Positions 34,933-44,681 of a stretch of 64,000 nt of DNA are shown here, one piece after another. This stretch comes from Pedobacter nutrimenti (GTDB lineage: Bacteria > Bacteroidota > Bacteroidia > Sphingobacteriales > Sphingobacteriaceae). Below the pieces are notes generated by a model that saw nothing but the letters and a program-made list of their open reading frames with translations, was not told the DNA's origin and did no database searches. Both the position numbers and the translations under genes were made by a program. The stretch is taken from contig NZ_QKLU01000010.1 of the NCBI RefSeq assembly GCF_003208655.1, forward strand, positions 124,001-188,000, given 5' to 3'. The first letter of the stretch is position 1. Every line of letters starts with the position of its first letter.

Positions 34933-35511
34933 ATGAATCCAAAAGTTGATTTTTACTTCACTAAAGACCAAAAATGGCAGCAGGAAGTCCAGGAGCTCCG
35001 GCTGATTGCCCTTGACTGCGGGCTGAGCGAAGAATTAAAATGGGGTGTTCCCTGTTATACCTTTCAAAAAAGCAATATTGTTCTGATCCATGACTTCAAA
35101 GAATACTGTGCCTTTTTGTTTTTTAAAGGTGCATTACTAAAGGACCCTCAAAATATACTGGTCCAGCAAACGAAAAATGTTCAGGCCGCGCGCCAGGTCC
35201 GTTTTAGGAACATCCGGGAGATCATTGATCTGAGAAGGGCCTTGAAGGCGTATATTCAGCAGGCCATTGAAGTGGAAAAATCGGGTCTAAAAGTAAATTT
35301 CAAGACCACAGCGGATTTCCCGGTTCCTGAAGAGTTTCAAGCTAAACTGGAGCAGATCCCCGATTTAAAAATGGCTTTTGATGCCCTGACCCCGGGACGA
35401 CAAAAATCCTATATCCTGTATTTTTCCTCGGCAAAACAATCCAAAACAAGGGAATCCAGGGTCGAAAAGTACCTGCCTCAAATTCTTAGCGGAAAAGGTT
35501 TGGAGGATTAA
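34933..35511 (+). CDS. YdeI/OmpD-associated DUF1801-type protein
   Basis: 192 residues from the ATG at 34933 (MNPKVDFYFTKDQKWQQEV); an upstream in-frame extension overlaps the DUF4256 gene and is rejected. The N-terminal region (WGVPCYTFQKSNIVLIHDFKEYCAFLFFKGALLKDPQNI) is a DUF1801 domain, and the C-terminal half (PEEFQAKLEQIPDLKMAFDALTPGRQKSYILYF) is the YdeI/OmdA-like helix-rich module with the conserved basic Arg-Gln-Lys-Ser. It is the last gene of the operon. A protective or peptide-resistance role has been proposed for YdeI; here it is inference only. Confidence 0.9.
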   Translation: MNPKVDFYFTKDQKWQQEVQELRLIALDCGLSEELKWGVPCYTFQKSNIVLIHDFKEYCAFLFFKGALLKDPQNILVQQTKNVQAARQVRFRNIREIIDLRRALKAYIQQAIEVEKSGLKVNFKTTADFPVPEEFQAKLEQIPDLKMAFDALTPGRQKSYILYFSSAKQSKTRESRVEKYLPQILSGKGLED

Positions 35512-35579
35512 CCTCTGTCCTGGTCTTTGTAAAAGGCCATGTCATTGCGAACACAGCCTTTTATAAACAGGCCTATAGA

Positions 35580-37580
35580 TTACCTGACCGGCACAAGTAA
35601 CAATGCATCGGCCGTTACAGCGCCCTGTAATCCTTTAGCGGTTATTTCTACATAGGCGTTTTTACCTTCCTTTAAAGCATACCTGCCCAGGCTCACCCAC
35701 TCTCCGGAAGTTTGCCCAAGCACCTTCACTTGCGCGTCTTTGATCAAAACTTCTTTGGTGAGCAGGCCATCGTATACATAGACCTGGGTAACGGCAGCAG
35801 CATTTTTTAGTTTTGGGTAATAAACATACAATTCATAGTTCCCTTTTTTTGCAATATGGGGTGTATATTTAACTGATTTTGGTTCCCCGGAGGTGGAATC
35901 TGCCACGTAGTAATCGGGCCCGTACCCACCATACTGATGAACCGTCCATGCGCCCTTTTTCTCCACCTGGGCAGCATCATTATTGTCTACCAGAATTTCA
36001 GGCAAACTTCCATCGGCCAGGGGATCATTTTTTAGTTGCAGCTGCAGCTGCGAAACATTTATTTTTTGTACAGACACTTTGCGGTCTATGGCCTGAACTG
36101 CTGCAACTGCCGCCGATTGGCCTAAAACCATAAACACCGGCTCCATACGGATAGAACCATAGGCAATGTGGCTGGCAGAAAGACAAACAGGGACCAACAG
36201 GTTCGCTACCTGGGTTTCTTTCGGAACAATGGCCCTGTAGGAAATTGGATAAGGTCCAAAGCCCCCTTGTTCTACATTTCCTTCATTTTTAACCATTCCA
36301 TCCACCACCAGCCGGTCACAATTGTGCGAATCCATGGTATAAGCCGCCATTCCCACCCCGTCCCGCACAATTTCTCTTCCCTGACAATGGTGCTGGGTCA
36401 TGACCAGTTCCCCGATCATTCTCCTGGCCTCCCGGATGTAAAGCTGGTGGGACCAGTTGCCCATATCGGTATATTCATCTTTAGGATACCCCCATTGGTT
36501 CAGCTCGGCCCTGATGGTGGCCGGGACACGGGGATCGTTTCCGACAAAATAAAGCAGGCCTTTGGTATAATCTGTATGGGCTTTCCAGATCCGGGCCCTT
36601 GCCGCATAATCTGCGTCGGGGTATGCCCAGTTCATTCCGATCATATCGGTCGAGAAACCGTTCCTGTTGTTGATGTCTGTTTTTTCATTGGGCATCGCAC
36701 TCCAGATAAAACCATCCTGCAAAGATTTCCAGGGCCTTTTTTCCATTTGCCGGAGCAGCAGTTCATATTTTTCGGGCGCATAGTTTTCCGGTTTGCTGAT
36801 GGGAACCTGGTTCGCCTTATTGCTGGTCAGACAAATCCTAAAATTATAGGCCTGAACTTTTTGGTCACCTGTTCCATCTTTTTCCAATACGCCGGGGTTA
36901 ATTCCCCAGAGCAATCCGCTGGAAGCTTGTCCCGGAATTTTATAAGGGTCTATCCCATCGGGCAGCTGATGCCCTGTCATCAACTGGACACCATTAAAAG
37001 TTTCCTGATACACCTGGTTGGCTTCCCGGCCCACCACATAAGAAACCCCTGCTTTGGCCATTAAATCGCCTTCATAGGAACAATCTATAAATACGCTGGC
37101 CCTGACTTTTTGATCTGCCCCGGTTTGTGCACTATGCTCCAGCCTAATTTCGCTGATCAGGTTTCCTTTTTTGTGCACTGACTTCAGCCGGTTTTGGTAC
37201 AGGACCTTTACCCCCGCCCTTTTGATGTAATCCAGAAACAGGTTTTCGGCCACATGCGGTTCAAATACCCATTGTTCGAAATGGCCATAGTGACGGCCTA
37301 TTCTTCTGTAAAAATCGAGCGCCAAACCACTAATCGCATATTTATTGCCAATATCGGTCAGGCCAAGCCCTCCAGAGCTCATCCCGCCCAGGTGTTTTCC
37401 GGGCTCAATGAGCAAGACCGTTTTGCCAAGCCTGGCCGCAGTATAAGCCGCAATGACACCCGAGGAGGTTCCTCCGTAAATACAAATGTCGTAGTTTGTC
37501 GCAGCGGCTTTCTGGGCCAGTGAAGGTTGCAGCGAAAAGAGGATAAAAAGGGGGACCAGCAGGTATAAGATCTTTTTCAT
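35580..37580 (-). CDS. Secreted FAD-dependent oxidoreductase with golvesin/Xly-like domain
   Basis: A 666-residue protein with a signal peptide (LLVPLFILFSLQPSLAQ). Residues about 29-75 form the FAD-binding start: YDICIYGGTSSGVIAAYTAAR and LGGMSSGGLGLTDIGN, typical of PF12831. The C-terminal region about 525-666 (VDNNDAAQVEKKGAW, YELYVYYPKL, TQVYVYDGL, TADALLLVPV) is a golvesin/Xly-type beta-sandwich, which may bind glycans and is the reason such proteins are sometimes labelled xanthan lyase. It is expected to oxidise a carbohydrate-derived substrate in the periplasm or at the surface. It is the last gene of the second PUL, 2 bp after the SusD gene. Confidence 0.87.
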   Translation of the reverse strand: MKKILYLLVPLFILFSLQPSLAQKAAATNYDICIYGGTSSGVIAAYTAARLGKTVLLIEPGKHLGGMSSGGLGLTDIGNKYAISGLALDFYRRIGRHYGHFEQWVFEPHVAENLFLDYIKRAGVKVLYQNRLKSVHKKGNLISEIRLEHSAQTGADQKVRASVFIDCSYEGDLMAKAGVSYVVGREANQVYQETFNGVQLMTGHQLPDGIDPYKIPGQASSGLLWGINPGVLEKDGTGDQKVQAYNFRICLTSNKANQVPISKPENYAPEKYELLLRQMEKRPWKSLQDGFIWSAMPNEKTDINNRNGFSTDMIGMNWAYPDADYAARARIWKAHTDYTKGLLYFVGNDPRVPATIRAELNQWGYPKDEYTDMGNWSHQLYIREARRMIGELVMTQHHCQGREIVRDGVGMAAYTMDSHNCDRLVVDGMVKNEGNVEQGGFGPYPISYRAIVPKETQVANLLVPVCLSASHIAYGSIRMEPVFMVLGQSAAVAAVQAIDRKVSVQKINVSQLQLQLKNDPLADGSLPEILVDNNDAAQVEKKGAWTVHQYGGYGPDYYVADSTSGEPKSVKYTPHIAKKGNYELYVYYPKLKNAAAVTQVYVYDGLLTKEVLIKDAQVKVLGQTSGEWVSLGRYALKEGKNAYVEITAKGLQGAVTADALLLVPVR

Positions 37581-37582
37581 AA

Positions 37583-39265
37583 TTAGTAATTAGGGTTTTG
37601 AATCAGTTTAGGGTTGGTCACCACTTCTATATTGGGAATTGGCCACAGGTAATCCCTGTTCTTGTCAAAGGTGCGTACTTCTATAACCCTCATGTCTGCA
37701 CGGTTGGGCACAGCAGTGTAATCGCACAGACCATTGGCATCAATTTGGGGCGCCGCAGCCAGCAGGCCTCTTTGCACCCTTCCGTAGAAGTTCCCCACCA
37801 TGGCCTTTTCAGCAATTTTCCATCTGCGGAGATCGGTTTGCCGGAAGCCTTCCATGGCCAGCTCATACAGGCGCTCTTTATGCACCAGGCTCCGGAACTC
37901 TGCAGGGCTTTTACCAGGCGTAATGGCAGGCATATTGACGCTCGGACGCTGGCGCACCAGGTTAATGGCATCGTAAGCCGATTGATCCAGCTGGTTAAGT
38001 TCATTTTTAGCTTCGGCATAGATCAGTAGAATTTCGGCATACCTGATCTGGATAACATTAAGTTCTGAATTGGAACGGTCTGCCTTATCCTGCAGGTCAA
38101 CATACTTTTTCCAGCAATAGCCCGTAAAAGTTGCAAAGGCATTGATGGCATCCTGGTTGTCTACCCGGGTAGCCGGAGTGGTGTTGTAGTTCCAGCATTT
38201 TAAACTGTCCCTATGGGTTTCAAACTGGTAGTTGTAAAATACAGAGCCTGGCACGGCAATCGTATAGCCAAGCCTCGGGTCCCTGTTTTTGTAAGGCTGC
38301 CGGGGATCAAACAAAGGCGACTTGTCGATATTCAGCCCATCTGTACATGTAAAAACATCAACCATAGACTGAGAAGGCACCTTATTGGTAAAACCCAGAC
38401 CGTTTCTGGACAACAGGGCTACCGGCGTACCATGAACCTTGGTGTTGGAGGCTTTTAGAAATTGAAAGGCCCAGATGATTTCTGCTGAATTTTGTCCGGC
38501 ATAACTAAACAGCTCGGCAAAATTGCCATGCAGGCCATACACTTTTAGGTCCATGACCTGTTTAGCAGCTTCTGCAGCCTCTGCCCATTTTTCATTGTTT
38601 AATGCAGTCCTGGCCTTTATGGATAAGGCCGCCCCCTTGGTCGCCCGGCCCACATCGGCACCGGCATAAGTGCCGGGAAGATCCACTGCGGCCTCGGTCA
38701 GTTCTTTCAGGATAAAATCGACTACTTCTGTTTTAGGGTTTTTAGGAACCTGGGCTTCTTCCAGCCTGAGCACCCTGGTGATTAAAGGGACTGCCCCAAA
38801 GTAATCCGTAAGGTACTGATAGGTATAGGCCCTAATAAATCTGGCTTCTGCTTTGGAGCGGTTAAAGATCTGGGGTGTCGCTTTATCCTTCACCTTATCC
38901 AGGTTGTCCAGCACGAAGTTGCATTTGGCAATTACTTTATAGGCCTCCCGCCAAATGTTCAGCGCATATCCATTGTTGCTGTCCTGGTTGCCTTTGCCCA
39001 GGCTTTGCAACGGGCTGTTGTTGCGGTCCCAGCCAATGTCGGTCCCGTTATCAATGGTGAGGTTGGTGGGCATGTTGTCCAGCGGGGCATAATTTGCATA
39101 ACGGTATAAACCATTCACGGCCAGAATCAGCTCGTCCTGATTGCTAAAAAAAGATTCATCAGAAGGGCCCGAGAGCGGGCTTTTATCCAGATAGTCCTTT
39201 TTACAGGAAGGGGATAATGCCACCAGTACAGCGGCGATTATGAAATAGTATATCTTCTTGTTCAT
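37583..39265 (-). CDS. SusD/RagB-family lipoprotein (second PUL)
   Basis: A 560-residue lipoprotein with lipobox SPSC (Cys21), then KKDYLDKSPLSGPSDESFF, the usual SusD start with charged residues after the cysteine. TPR-like helices follow (WREAYKVIAKCNFVLDNL), and the conserved C-terminal half includes RSLVHKERLYELAMEGFRQTDLRRWKIAEKAM. The last residues (VVTNPKLIQNPNY) are typical. It binds substrate on the cell surface as the lid of the adjacent SusC. It lies 11 bp after susC. Confidence 0.97.
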   Translation of the reverse strand: MNKKIYYFIIAAVLVALSPSCKKDYLDKSPLSGPSDESFFSNQDELILAVNGLYRYANYAPLDNMPTNLTIDNGTDIGWDRNNSPLQSLGKGNQDSNNGYALNIWREAYKVIAKCNFVLDNLDKVKDKATPQIFNRSKAEARFIRAYTYQYLTDYFGAVPLITRVLRLEEAQVPKNPKTEVVDFILKELTEAAVDLPGTYAGADVGRATKGAALSIKARTALNNEKWAEAAEAAKQVMDLKVYGLHGNFAELFSYAGQNSAEIIWAFQFLKASNTKVHGTPVALLSRNGLGFTNKVPSQSMVDVFTCTDGLNIDKSPLFDPRQPYKNRDPRLGYTIAVPGSVFYNYQFETHRDSLKCWNYNTTPATRVDNQDAINAFATFTGYCWKKYVDLQDKADRSNSELNVIQIRYAEILLIYAEAKNELNQLDQSAYDAINLVRQRPSVNMPAITPGKSPAEFRSLVHKERLYELAMEGFRQTDLRRWKIAEKAMVGNFYGRVQRGLLAAAPQIDANGLCDYTAVPNRADMRVIEVRTFDKNRDYLWPIPNIEVVTNPKLIQNPNY

Positions 39266-39276
39266 TTGTCCTGTTT

Positions 39277-42200
39277 TTAAAAAGTGGCTTCTAAACCAAA
39301 ACTGTATAACTTAACCTGGGGATAGATGTTTCCGGCGCCCACAGGGGCCTCTACATCATAACCCTTCAGGAATTTATCGAAAGAGGCCACATTTGACCCG
39401 TTGGCAAAGATCCGCAAGCGGTTAAGTCCGGCTTTTTTGGAAAATTTTTCGGACAGGGTGTAGCCCAGCTGGACGTTTTTGATTCGCAGGTAAGCCGCAT
39501 TTCTAAGCCAGAAAGTGGATGCTTGTTCGTTATTGGTTTCTCCAAAGGCAAGCCGCGGATAGCTGGCATCGGGATGATCGGGTGTCCAGCGGTCTTTGTT
39601 TTCCTCCCGGATGGTCCCTCCTATGGCCCCGCCAACGTTAAAGGGCAAAATTCCGGGACCTGAAAGATAACCATTGGCTTTTCCGACCCCCTGGAGCAGG
39701 ATAGAAAAATCGAAGCCTTTATAAGCGCCTGAAATGTTGGAAGAGAAAGTATAACGCGGAACGGTACTGCCCATAATGATTTTATCGTTTTCATTAATGA
39801 TGCCGTCCCCATTCTGGTCTTTGTATTTGATGTCTCCTGCCTTTACGGTTCCAAATTGCTTGGCATGGGCGGCAACTTCTGCATCAGAGCTGAAAAAACC
39901 CTCGGCCTGGTAGCCAAAAAGAGAACCAATCGCATAACCCTCCCTGTTTACGGTAAGTCCGGTCTGGTTAATGCCCCTCATGTCTTTGATGGTATTTTTA
40001 ACATCGGACAGGTTAAAACTAATGTTGTAATTGAAGTCCTTTATATTCCCCTTATAAGCCAGCCCCAGTTCCCAGCCATTGTTGTCTACAACGCCTGCAT
40101 TCTGGTAAGGACTGGCCAGGCCAACAATAAGCGGGATGTCCAGCAACAGCAAAATATCCCTTGTACGGCGGCGGTAATAGTCGGCGGTAATGCTCAGGTT
40201 CTGAAACAAGGTCAAATCAATCCCTATGTTTTTTTCTTCGGTCGTTTCCCAGGATATATTTTTATTGGCCAGGCTGTTCAGGGCCGCGGTATTCACAATC
40301 TGCTTCCCCAGCGTGTATGATTCCAGTACGATAGAAGTCATGGAAGGATAGGTACCAATGTTCTGATTGCCTAACTTTCCCCAGGACAACCTGAGCTTTG
40401 CTTCGTTCAAAACGCCCTTCAGCCCCTGCATAAAACGCTCTTCTGAAATGCGCCATCCGGCAGAGGCAGAAGGGAAGAAGCCATATTTATTACCTGTTGA
40501 AAAGCGTGAAGAACCATCATACCGGGCATTGACTTCCAAAAGGTATTTTCCTTTGTAATTGTAATTGAACCTGCTGAACAGGGACTGAAGCGCCCATTCT
40601 TCTGCATTGCCCGTGGCCCTTTGGTTGGTGGCTGAACCGGCATCAAGGACCGGGTAATCGGGTAAAATATAGGTATCCCTAAAGGCAGAAATTTGTTCAA
40701 AGGAATAATCCTCTCTGGATCCGCCCAGCAGCAATTTAAAATGATGCTCCTTGACCGCTTTTGTTGCCGTAACCGTTGCCCTGAGGTTGTTAAAAAAAGA
40801 CTGGGCCTGGTTTTCAGTCAGGGAGGTTAAAGCCGGGGTCAGGAAGCTGGGTGTTCCATTTGGCAAATAGGATTGAATGGCCTTTCTAAACATTTTAAGT
40901 GAAGACAGAGCATATTTAGGGGCATAAGCCGCTTCAGCCTCTAACCAGGGGACGGGTTTATAATTCAAAACGGCGTTCATGCTGCCAAAGGGCGCCCTGT
41001 TTCGGTTGGTTCCGCCATCGCGTGTTGCCGAAATGGGGTTAACGCCGTTCCATCCAACGCCCCATTGCCCTTTTTCGGTAATTCCGATCTGATTGGCCGG
41101 TATACCGTTCATCCACTGAAAAATCTCTGAAGAGGTTGCCGCTGGATCTGTAGTAATGGCATTTACATATTGTAAATCGATCCGGGCACTGAGTTTATCA
41201 GAAAAGGTGATGTCTGTGTTGTTGCGAATGGTATAGCGTTTAAAGCTGGAATTCTGGATAATGCCCTTCTGATCAAACAAACCAAAAGAACCCAGCATTT
41301 TAACCTTTTGTGTTCCGCCCTGGATGGTCAGAAAATGACTTTGTTGTAAACCCGAGCCGGTAAGGGTTTCCTTCTGCCAGTCGGTATTGGGATAAAGATC
41401 AGAACTGACCCCGTTTTGTTCCCGGTATTTCTGGACCAGGGCATCGGAATAAAGCGGTGTTCTGCCGGTGTTCACATAAGCTTCATTGATCAGCAGCATA
41501 TAATCCAGTCCATTGACCAGCTTGGGCATATTGGTTGGGTTTTGCCAGCCGATGTAATTGTTATAGGAAATGCTCACCAGATCTGCTTTGGCGCGTTTTG
41601 TGGTGATGAGAATGACCCCATTGGCCGCCCTGGAACCATATATGGAGGAAGATGCTGCATCTTTAAGCACCGATATAGATTCTATTAAATTGGGGTCAAT
41701 GTTGTTCATGGAGCCTTCGATCCCGTCTATCATGACCAGCGGATTGGCCCCGGTTAAGGAGTTTTGGTCCGTGCCGCTCAATGTTCCTATTCCACGAATC
41801 CGGATGGTACCTGCGTCATTGCCCGGCCGGCCGGAGGCTTGCTGAACGGTTACACCAGGGGCCATACCTTGTAAGGCCGCAGAAGTCTGGCCCATTGGGC
41901 GCGCGGCAAGGTCTTTCCCGGAAATGGTCGAAACAGCCCCCGTAAGGTTCACTTTTTTCTGTGAACCATAACCGACCACCACCACCTCTGTCAATTTGTT
42001 GTCTTCTTCCCGTAGCTTCACATCCATACTGGTCTGGCTCCCAATGCGTATTTCATGAGCAGTAAAACCAACATAGGAGAACACCAGCGTGTTTCCGCTG
42101 TTGGCTTCAATGGCATAACGGCCATTCTTATCGGTCACCGTTGCCGCATTGCTTTCTTTGACCTTGACGCCTACTCCGGCCATTGGCACGCCCGCCCCAT

Positions 42201-42609
42201 CGGTAACGGTTCCCCTAATGGTCTGCTGAATAGATTTTGCGGCATCCTGTGCGGGTTTATTGTCGGCCGGGGCAACCTGCTGCTCTCCCTTTTGCAGAAT
42301 AATGTATTTCTCTTTCAGCAGCCAGCCCAGTCCCCGGCCCTTCAGCGCGGCATTCATCACCTCGCCAAGGTCCGTCTGCTGAAAATCAACGGTCACCTTC
42401 TGCGCATCATCGAGCAGTTTATTGCTGTAAAACACGGTTAAACCCGTTTGTTTTTTAATCGCTTTAAAGAGGGTGGCAAGGGTGATGTTGTTGCCCCTGA
42501 GGCTGATTTTATGCTGGCCCTGTGTGCCCGCACGAACAGGGAATAAAACAAACAACATCAAAACGACCAGCAAAAACAGCCGGCCCGATCGGGTAAATTT
42601 TTTAAGCAT
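39277..42609 (-). CDS. SusC/RagA-family transporter with STN signalling domain (second PUL)
   Basis: 1110 residues. After a signal peptide (LFLLVVLMLFVLFPVRAG), residues about 33-95 form an STN domain (ISLRGNNITLATLFKAIKKQ, DLGEVMNAALKGRGL), the periplasmic part that interacts with FecR-type anti-sigma factors. A carboxypeptidase-regulatory-like domain (about 130-205), a TonB-box-like segment (LTEVVVVGYG), a plug (with GMAPGVTVQQASGRPGND) and a large barrel ending in LEATF follow. Substrate binding should be relayed to FecR and the ECF sigma factor encoded upstream, and thus to expression of this PUL. Confidence 0.97.
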   Translation of the reverse strand: MLKKFTRSGRLFLLVVLMLFVLFPVRAGTQGQHKISLRGNNITLATLFKAIKKQTGLTVFYSNKLLDDAQKVTVDFQQTDLGEVMNAALKGRGLGWLLKEKYIILQKGEQQVAPADNKPAQDAAKSIQQTIRGTVTDGAGVPMAGVGVKVKESNAATVTDKNGRYAIEANSGNTLVFSYVGFTAHEIRIGSQTSMDVKLREEDNKLTEVVVVGYGSQKKVNLTGAVSTISGKDLAARPMGQTSAALQGMAPGVTVQQASGRPGNDAGTIRIRGIGTLSGTDQNSLTGANPLVMIDGIEGSMNNIDPNLIESISVLKDAASSSIYGSRAANGVILITTKRAKADLVSISYNNYIGWQNPTNMPKLVNGLDYMLLINEAYVNTGRTPLYSDALVQKYREQNGVSSDLYPNTDWQKETLTGSGLQQSHFLTIQGGTQKVKMLGSFGLFDQKGIIQNSSFKRYTIRNNTDITFSDKLSARIDLQYVNAITTDPAATSSEIFQWMNGIPANQIGITEKGQWGVGWNGVNPISATRDGGTNRNRAPFGSMNAVLNYKPVPWLEAEAAYAPKYALSSLKMFRKAIQSYLPNGTPSFLTPALTSLTENQAQSFFNNLRATVTATKAVKEHHFKLLLGGSREDYSFEQISAFRDTYILPDYPVLDAGSATNQRATGNAEEWALQSLFSRFNYNYKGKYLLEVNARYDGSSRFSTGNKYGFFPSASAGWRISEERFMQGLKGVLNEAKLRLSWGKLGNQNIGTYPSMTSIVLESYTLGKQIVNTAALNSLANKNISWETTEEKNIGIDLTLFQNLSITADYYRRRTRDILLLLDIPLIVGLASPYQNAGVVDNNGWELGLAYKGNIKDFNYNISFNLSDVKNTIKDMRGINQTGLTVNREGYAIGSLFGYQAEGFFSSDAEVAAHAKQFGTVKAGDIKYKDQNGDGIINENDKIIMGSTVPRYTFSSNISGAYKGFDFSILLQGVGKANGYLSGPGILPFNVGGAIGGTIREENKDRWTPDHPDASYPRLAFGETNNEQASTFWLRNAAYLRIKNVQLGYTLSEKFSKKAGLNRLRIFANGSNVASFDKFLKGYDVEAPVGAGNIYPQVKLYSFGLEATF

Positions 42610-42684
42610 ACATTTAAAGTTTATAGTTGGTTTGCTCTAAGACGCAGCTTTTACCCGGATGGGTGAAGGGGATCTGAAAAAAAT

Positions 42685-43806
42685 TTATTTAAAGGTCAAT
42701 ACCCTGTTTTTAAGCTCCGCCTGCATCCCCGAGGAAAGTTTTAAATTACTGATCACCACTTCCAGGGGCAGGTGTTTATCAATTTCCCCGGTAAAGGTTT
42801 GCTGGGAAACCCCGGAGCTTTGCCAAACAATTTGAACGTCGAACCAGCGCTTTAAGACCTCTGCAATCTGGGACAAGGGCTGGTTGTGAAAAGAATAGGT
42901 CCCATTTCGCCAGGAAAGGACTTCCTGGGCATCAAAGGGCCTAACTTCAAAACCCGTACTGCTCATCAGGACTTCTTCTCCGGGTTTTAATCTGATCTGC
43001 TGAGCCTTTTTCTTTACAGAAACCGCACCTTCCACCAGCGCTGTGGTAAAATGCGCAGTGGTATAGGCATTCACATTAAAAGAAGTTCCGTGTACCTGGA
43101 TATCGGCCGTGGAAGTATGTACCACAAAGGCCTGCAGGCTATTCTTTGCCACTTCAAAATAGGCTTCTCCGGTTAAATAAACTGCTCTGGTTTCTTTTCC
43201 AAACTGAAAAGGGAAGCGCAAACTGGACGCCGCATTCATCCATACGGTAGTCCCGTCTGACAATTTGATCTTATAGTCTTTTGTGGCCGGCACAAACAGG
43301 GTCGCCCATTCTTTGCTTTGCGCAGCACCGGAAGTATAGCTCAACTCCTGCTGTTTGGTTTGGATTTGGGTTTCACCCAGGGTAATCTGCTGATTACCGG
43401 ACAAATCAACGGCCTTTCCCTGCTGGGTTTTAAGATAGACTTCCTTAAAGGCTTGCTGCTGACCGGCCAGCGGGTGCCGGCCACTAAAACCTATATACCA
43501 TGCCAGCGGAAGGGCAATGACCAGAACCGCTGCAGCACTTAGGATCCATTTATTCCTTCTAAAAAAGGAAACAGGTGCTCTATGCAGGTTTTGCCGGGTT
43601 ACAGCCCAGGCACGGTCTGCGTCCAGGCCAGACAGGAATGCCCTGCCTTGGGGCTTTTCCATTTTAGTTTTGAGTTCTTCCCAGAACTTTCTCAGCCCTG
43701 CATCATTTAAAATAGCCTGCTCAGCAACAAGGTTATCCTGTTCACTAATCGTTCCGGCTATCTTTTCAAAGAAAAGACCTTGTATGTATTCCTGGTTGTA
43801 CTCCAT
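42685..43806 (-). CDS. FecR-family anti-sigma factor
   Basis: 373 residues. The cytoplasmic N-terminal part (about 1-80) would hold the sigma factor. One hydrophobic segment (about 85-105, ILSAAAVLVIALPLAWYIG) crosses the membrane. The periplasmic FecR domain (about 175-265) contains KIKLSDGTTVWMNAASSLRFP, VYLTGEAYFEVAKN and VHGTSFNVNAY. A C-terminal DUF4974 segment (FHNQPLSQIAEVLKRWFDVQI) ends the protein; it resembles the STN partner fold. It is expected to receive the signal from the STN domain of SusC. Confidence 0.96.
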   Translation of the reverse strand: MEYNQEYIQGLFFEKIAGTISEQDNLVAEQAILNDAGLRKFWEELKTKMEKPQGRAFLSGLDADRAWAVTRQNLHRAPVSFFRRNKWILSAAAVLVIALPLAWYIGFSGRHPLAGQQQAFKEVYLKTQQGKAVDLSGNQQITLGETQIQTKQQELSYTSGAAQSKEWATLFVPATKDYKIKLSDGTTVWMNAASSLRFPFQFGKETRAVYLTGEAYFEVAKNSLQAFVVHTSTADIQVHGTSFNVNAYTTAHFTTALVEGAVSVKKKAQQIRLKPGEEVLMSSTGFEVRPFDAQEVLSWRNGTYSFHNQPLSQIAEVLKRWFDVQIVWQSSGVSQQTFTGEIDKHLPLEVVISNLKLSSGMQAELKNRVLTFK

Positions 43807-43849
43807 TTCTATATTTTAGACGCCAACACGCAGCGATCAGGTGAATATT

Positions 43850-44389
43850 TCATTTAAAATTAATCAGTTTTTTTTGCAGGGCCCTTACAGCCAGTTTTAA
43901 GTGGGTTTTTACCGAGTTTACAGAGAGTCCCATTTCCTGCGCTGCCTCTTTATATTTTTTATCCTCCAGGTAAACAAGCTTAAATGCTTTCTGGCGCTGA
44001 AATGGCAATTCTTCAACGATCCGTTCCACCTCACCCCCTTCTTTTTGCGGCAACATTTCCTGCTCCTTTTCTGCCTGCTGGTGCTGCTGTTCTGTATACT
44101 CGTTCAGCTTACGCACTGCAACCTTTCTGTCCCGGAGCACCGTTAAGCAGCGGTTGTGAACCGAACGGAGCAAATAGGCTTTTACAGAAGTATTGATGCC
44201 CAGAAAAAGTTCTTTCTGCCAGATGGAAATAAAAAGGTTCTGCACCAGATCCTCTGCCTCCATGTCATCTTCCAGCATGAAATAGGCTTTTACGGAAAGG
44301 ACTTTATAGTATTTCTTAAAAATCAGCTCATAAGCGGCACTGTCGCCGCCTTTAAGTTGATCAAGTAATATTTGGTCGTCAATTTCCAT
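43850..44389 (-). CDS. ECF RNA polymerase sigma factor
   Basis: A 179-residue sigma-70 factor of the extracytoplasmic-function group. Region 2 (about 15-85) includes YELIFKKYYKVLSVKAYFMLEDDMEAEDLVQNLFISIWQ, with the usual core-binding and -10-reading helices. Region 4 (about 120-175) contains PFQRQKAFKLVYLEDKKYKEAAQEMGLSVNSVKTHL, a helix-turn-helix for the -35 element. The Bacteroidota SusC-FecR-sigma type fits the neighbours. It is divergent from the lysine aminotransferase gene and 43 bp upstream of fecR. Confidence 0.96.
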   Translation of the reverse strand: MEIDDQILLDQLKGGDSAAYELIFKKYYKVLSVKAYFMLEDDMEAEDLVQNLFISIWQKELFLGINTSVKAYLLRSVHNRCLTVLRDRKVAVRKLNEYTEQQHQQAEKEQEMLPQKEGGEVERIVEELPFQRQKAFKLVYLEDKKYKEAAQEMGLSVNSVKTHLKLAVRALQKKLINFK

Positions 44390-44628
44390 GATACGCTCGG
44401 GTATTTCTAAAGATATAAGTTCAATTGATGATTATCAACATCTTATGGAAACATTGGTCAAAACCACATTGAGTTTATCAGATTTTTTTCATTTTTAAGC
44501 GCTAAACAGACGAAATTCAGAAAAAAAAATAATCCACATTTGTTAAACCAAATCTGATTTGATTACAAAATCATACTTTAAACTGTTTAAACCTAGATTT
44601 TGTCTTTTGAGTTCAAATAGTGCCCAGA

Positions 44629-44659
44629 TTTGTTAATTAGGGGGTTTTTACTACATTTG
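44629..44659 (+). promoter_or_regulatory. Promoter of the lysine aminotransferase gene
   Basis: TTTG (44629-44632), 19 bp, TACATTTG (44652-44659): an exact Bacteroidota -33/-7 consensus, 22 bp before the ATG at 44682. The nearly 300-bp gap between the sigma factor gene and this gene also contains two copies of ATTTGTTAA (44538 and 44628); no promoter for the sigma factor gene was found on the other strand. Confidence 0.7.
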
Positions 44660-44681
44660 GAACATACCAAAAACAAAAACT

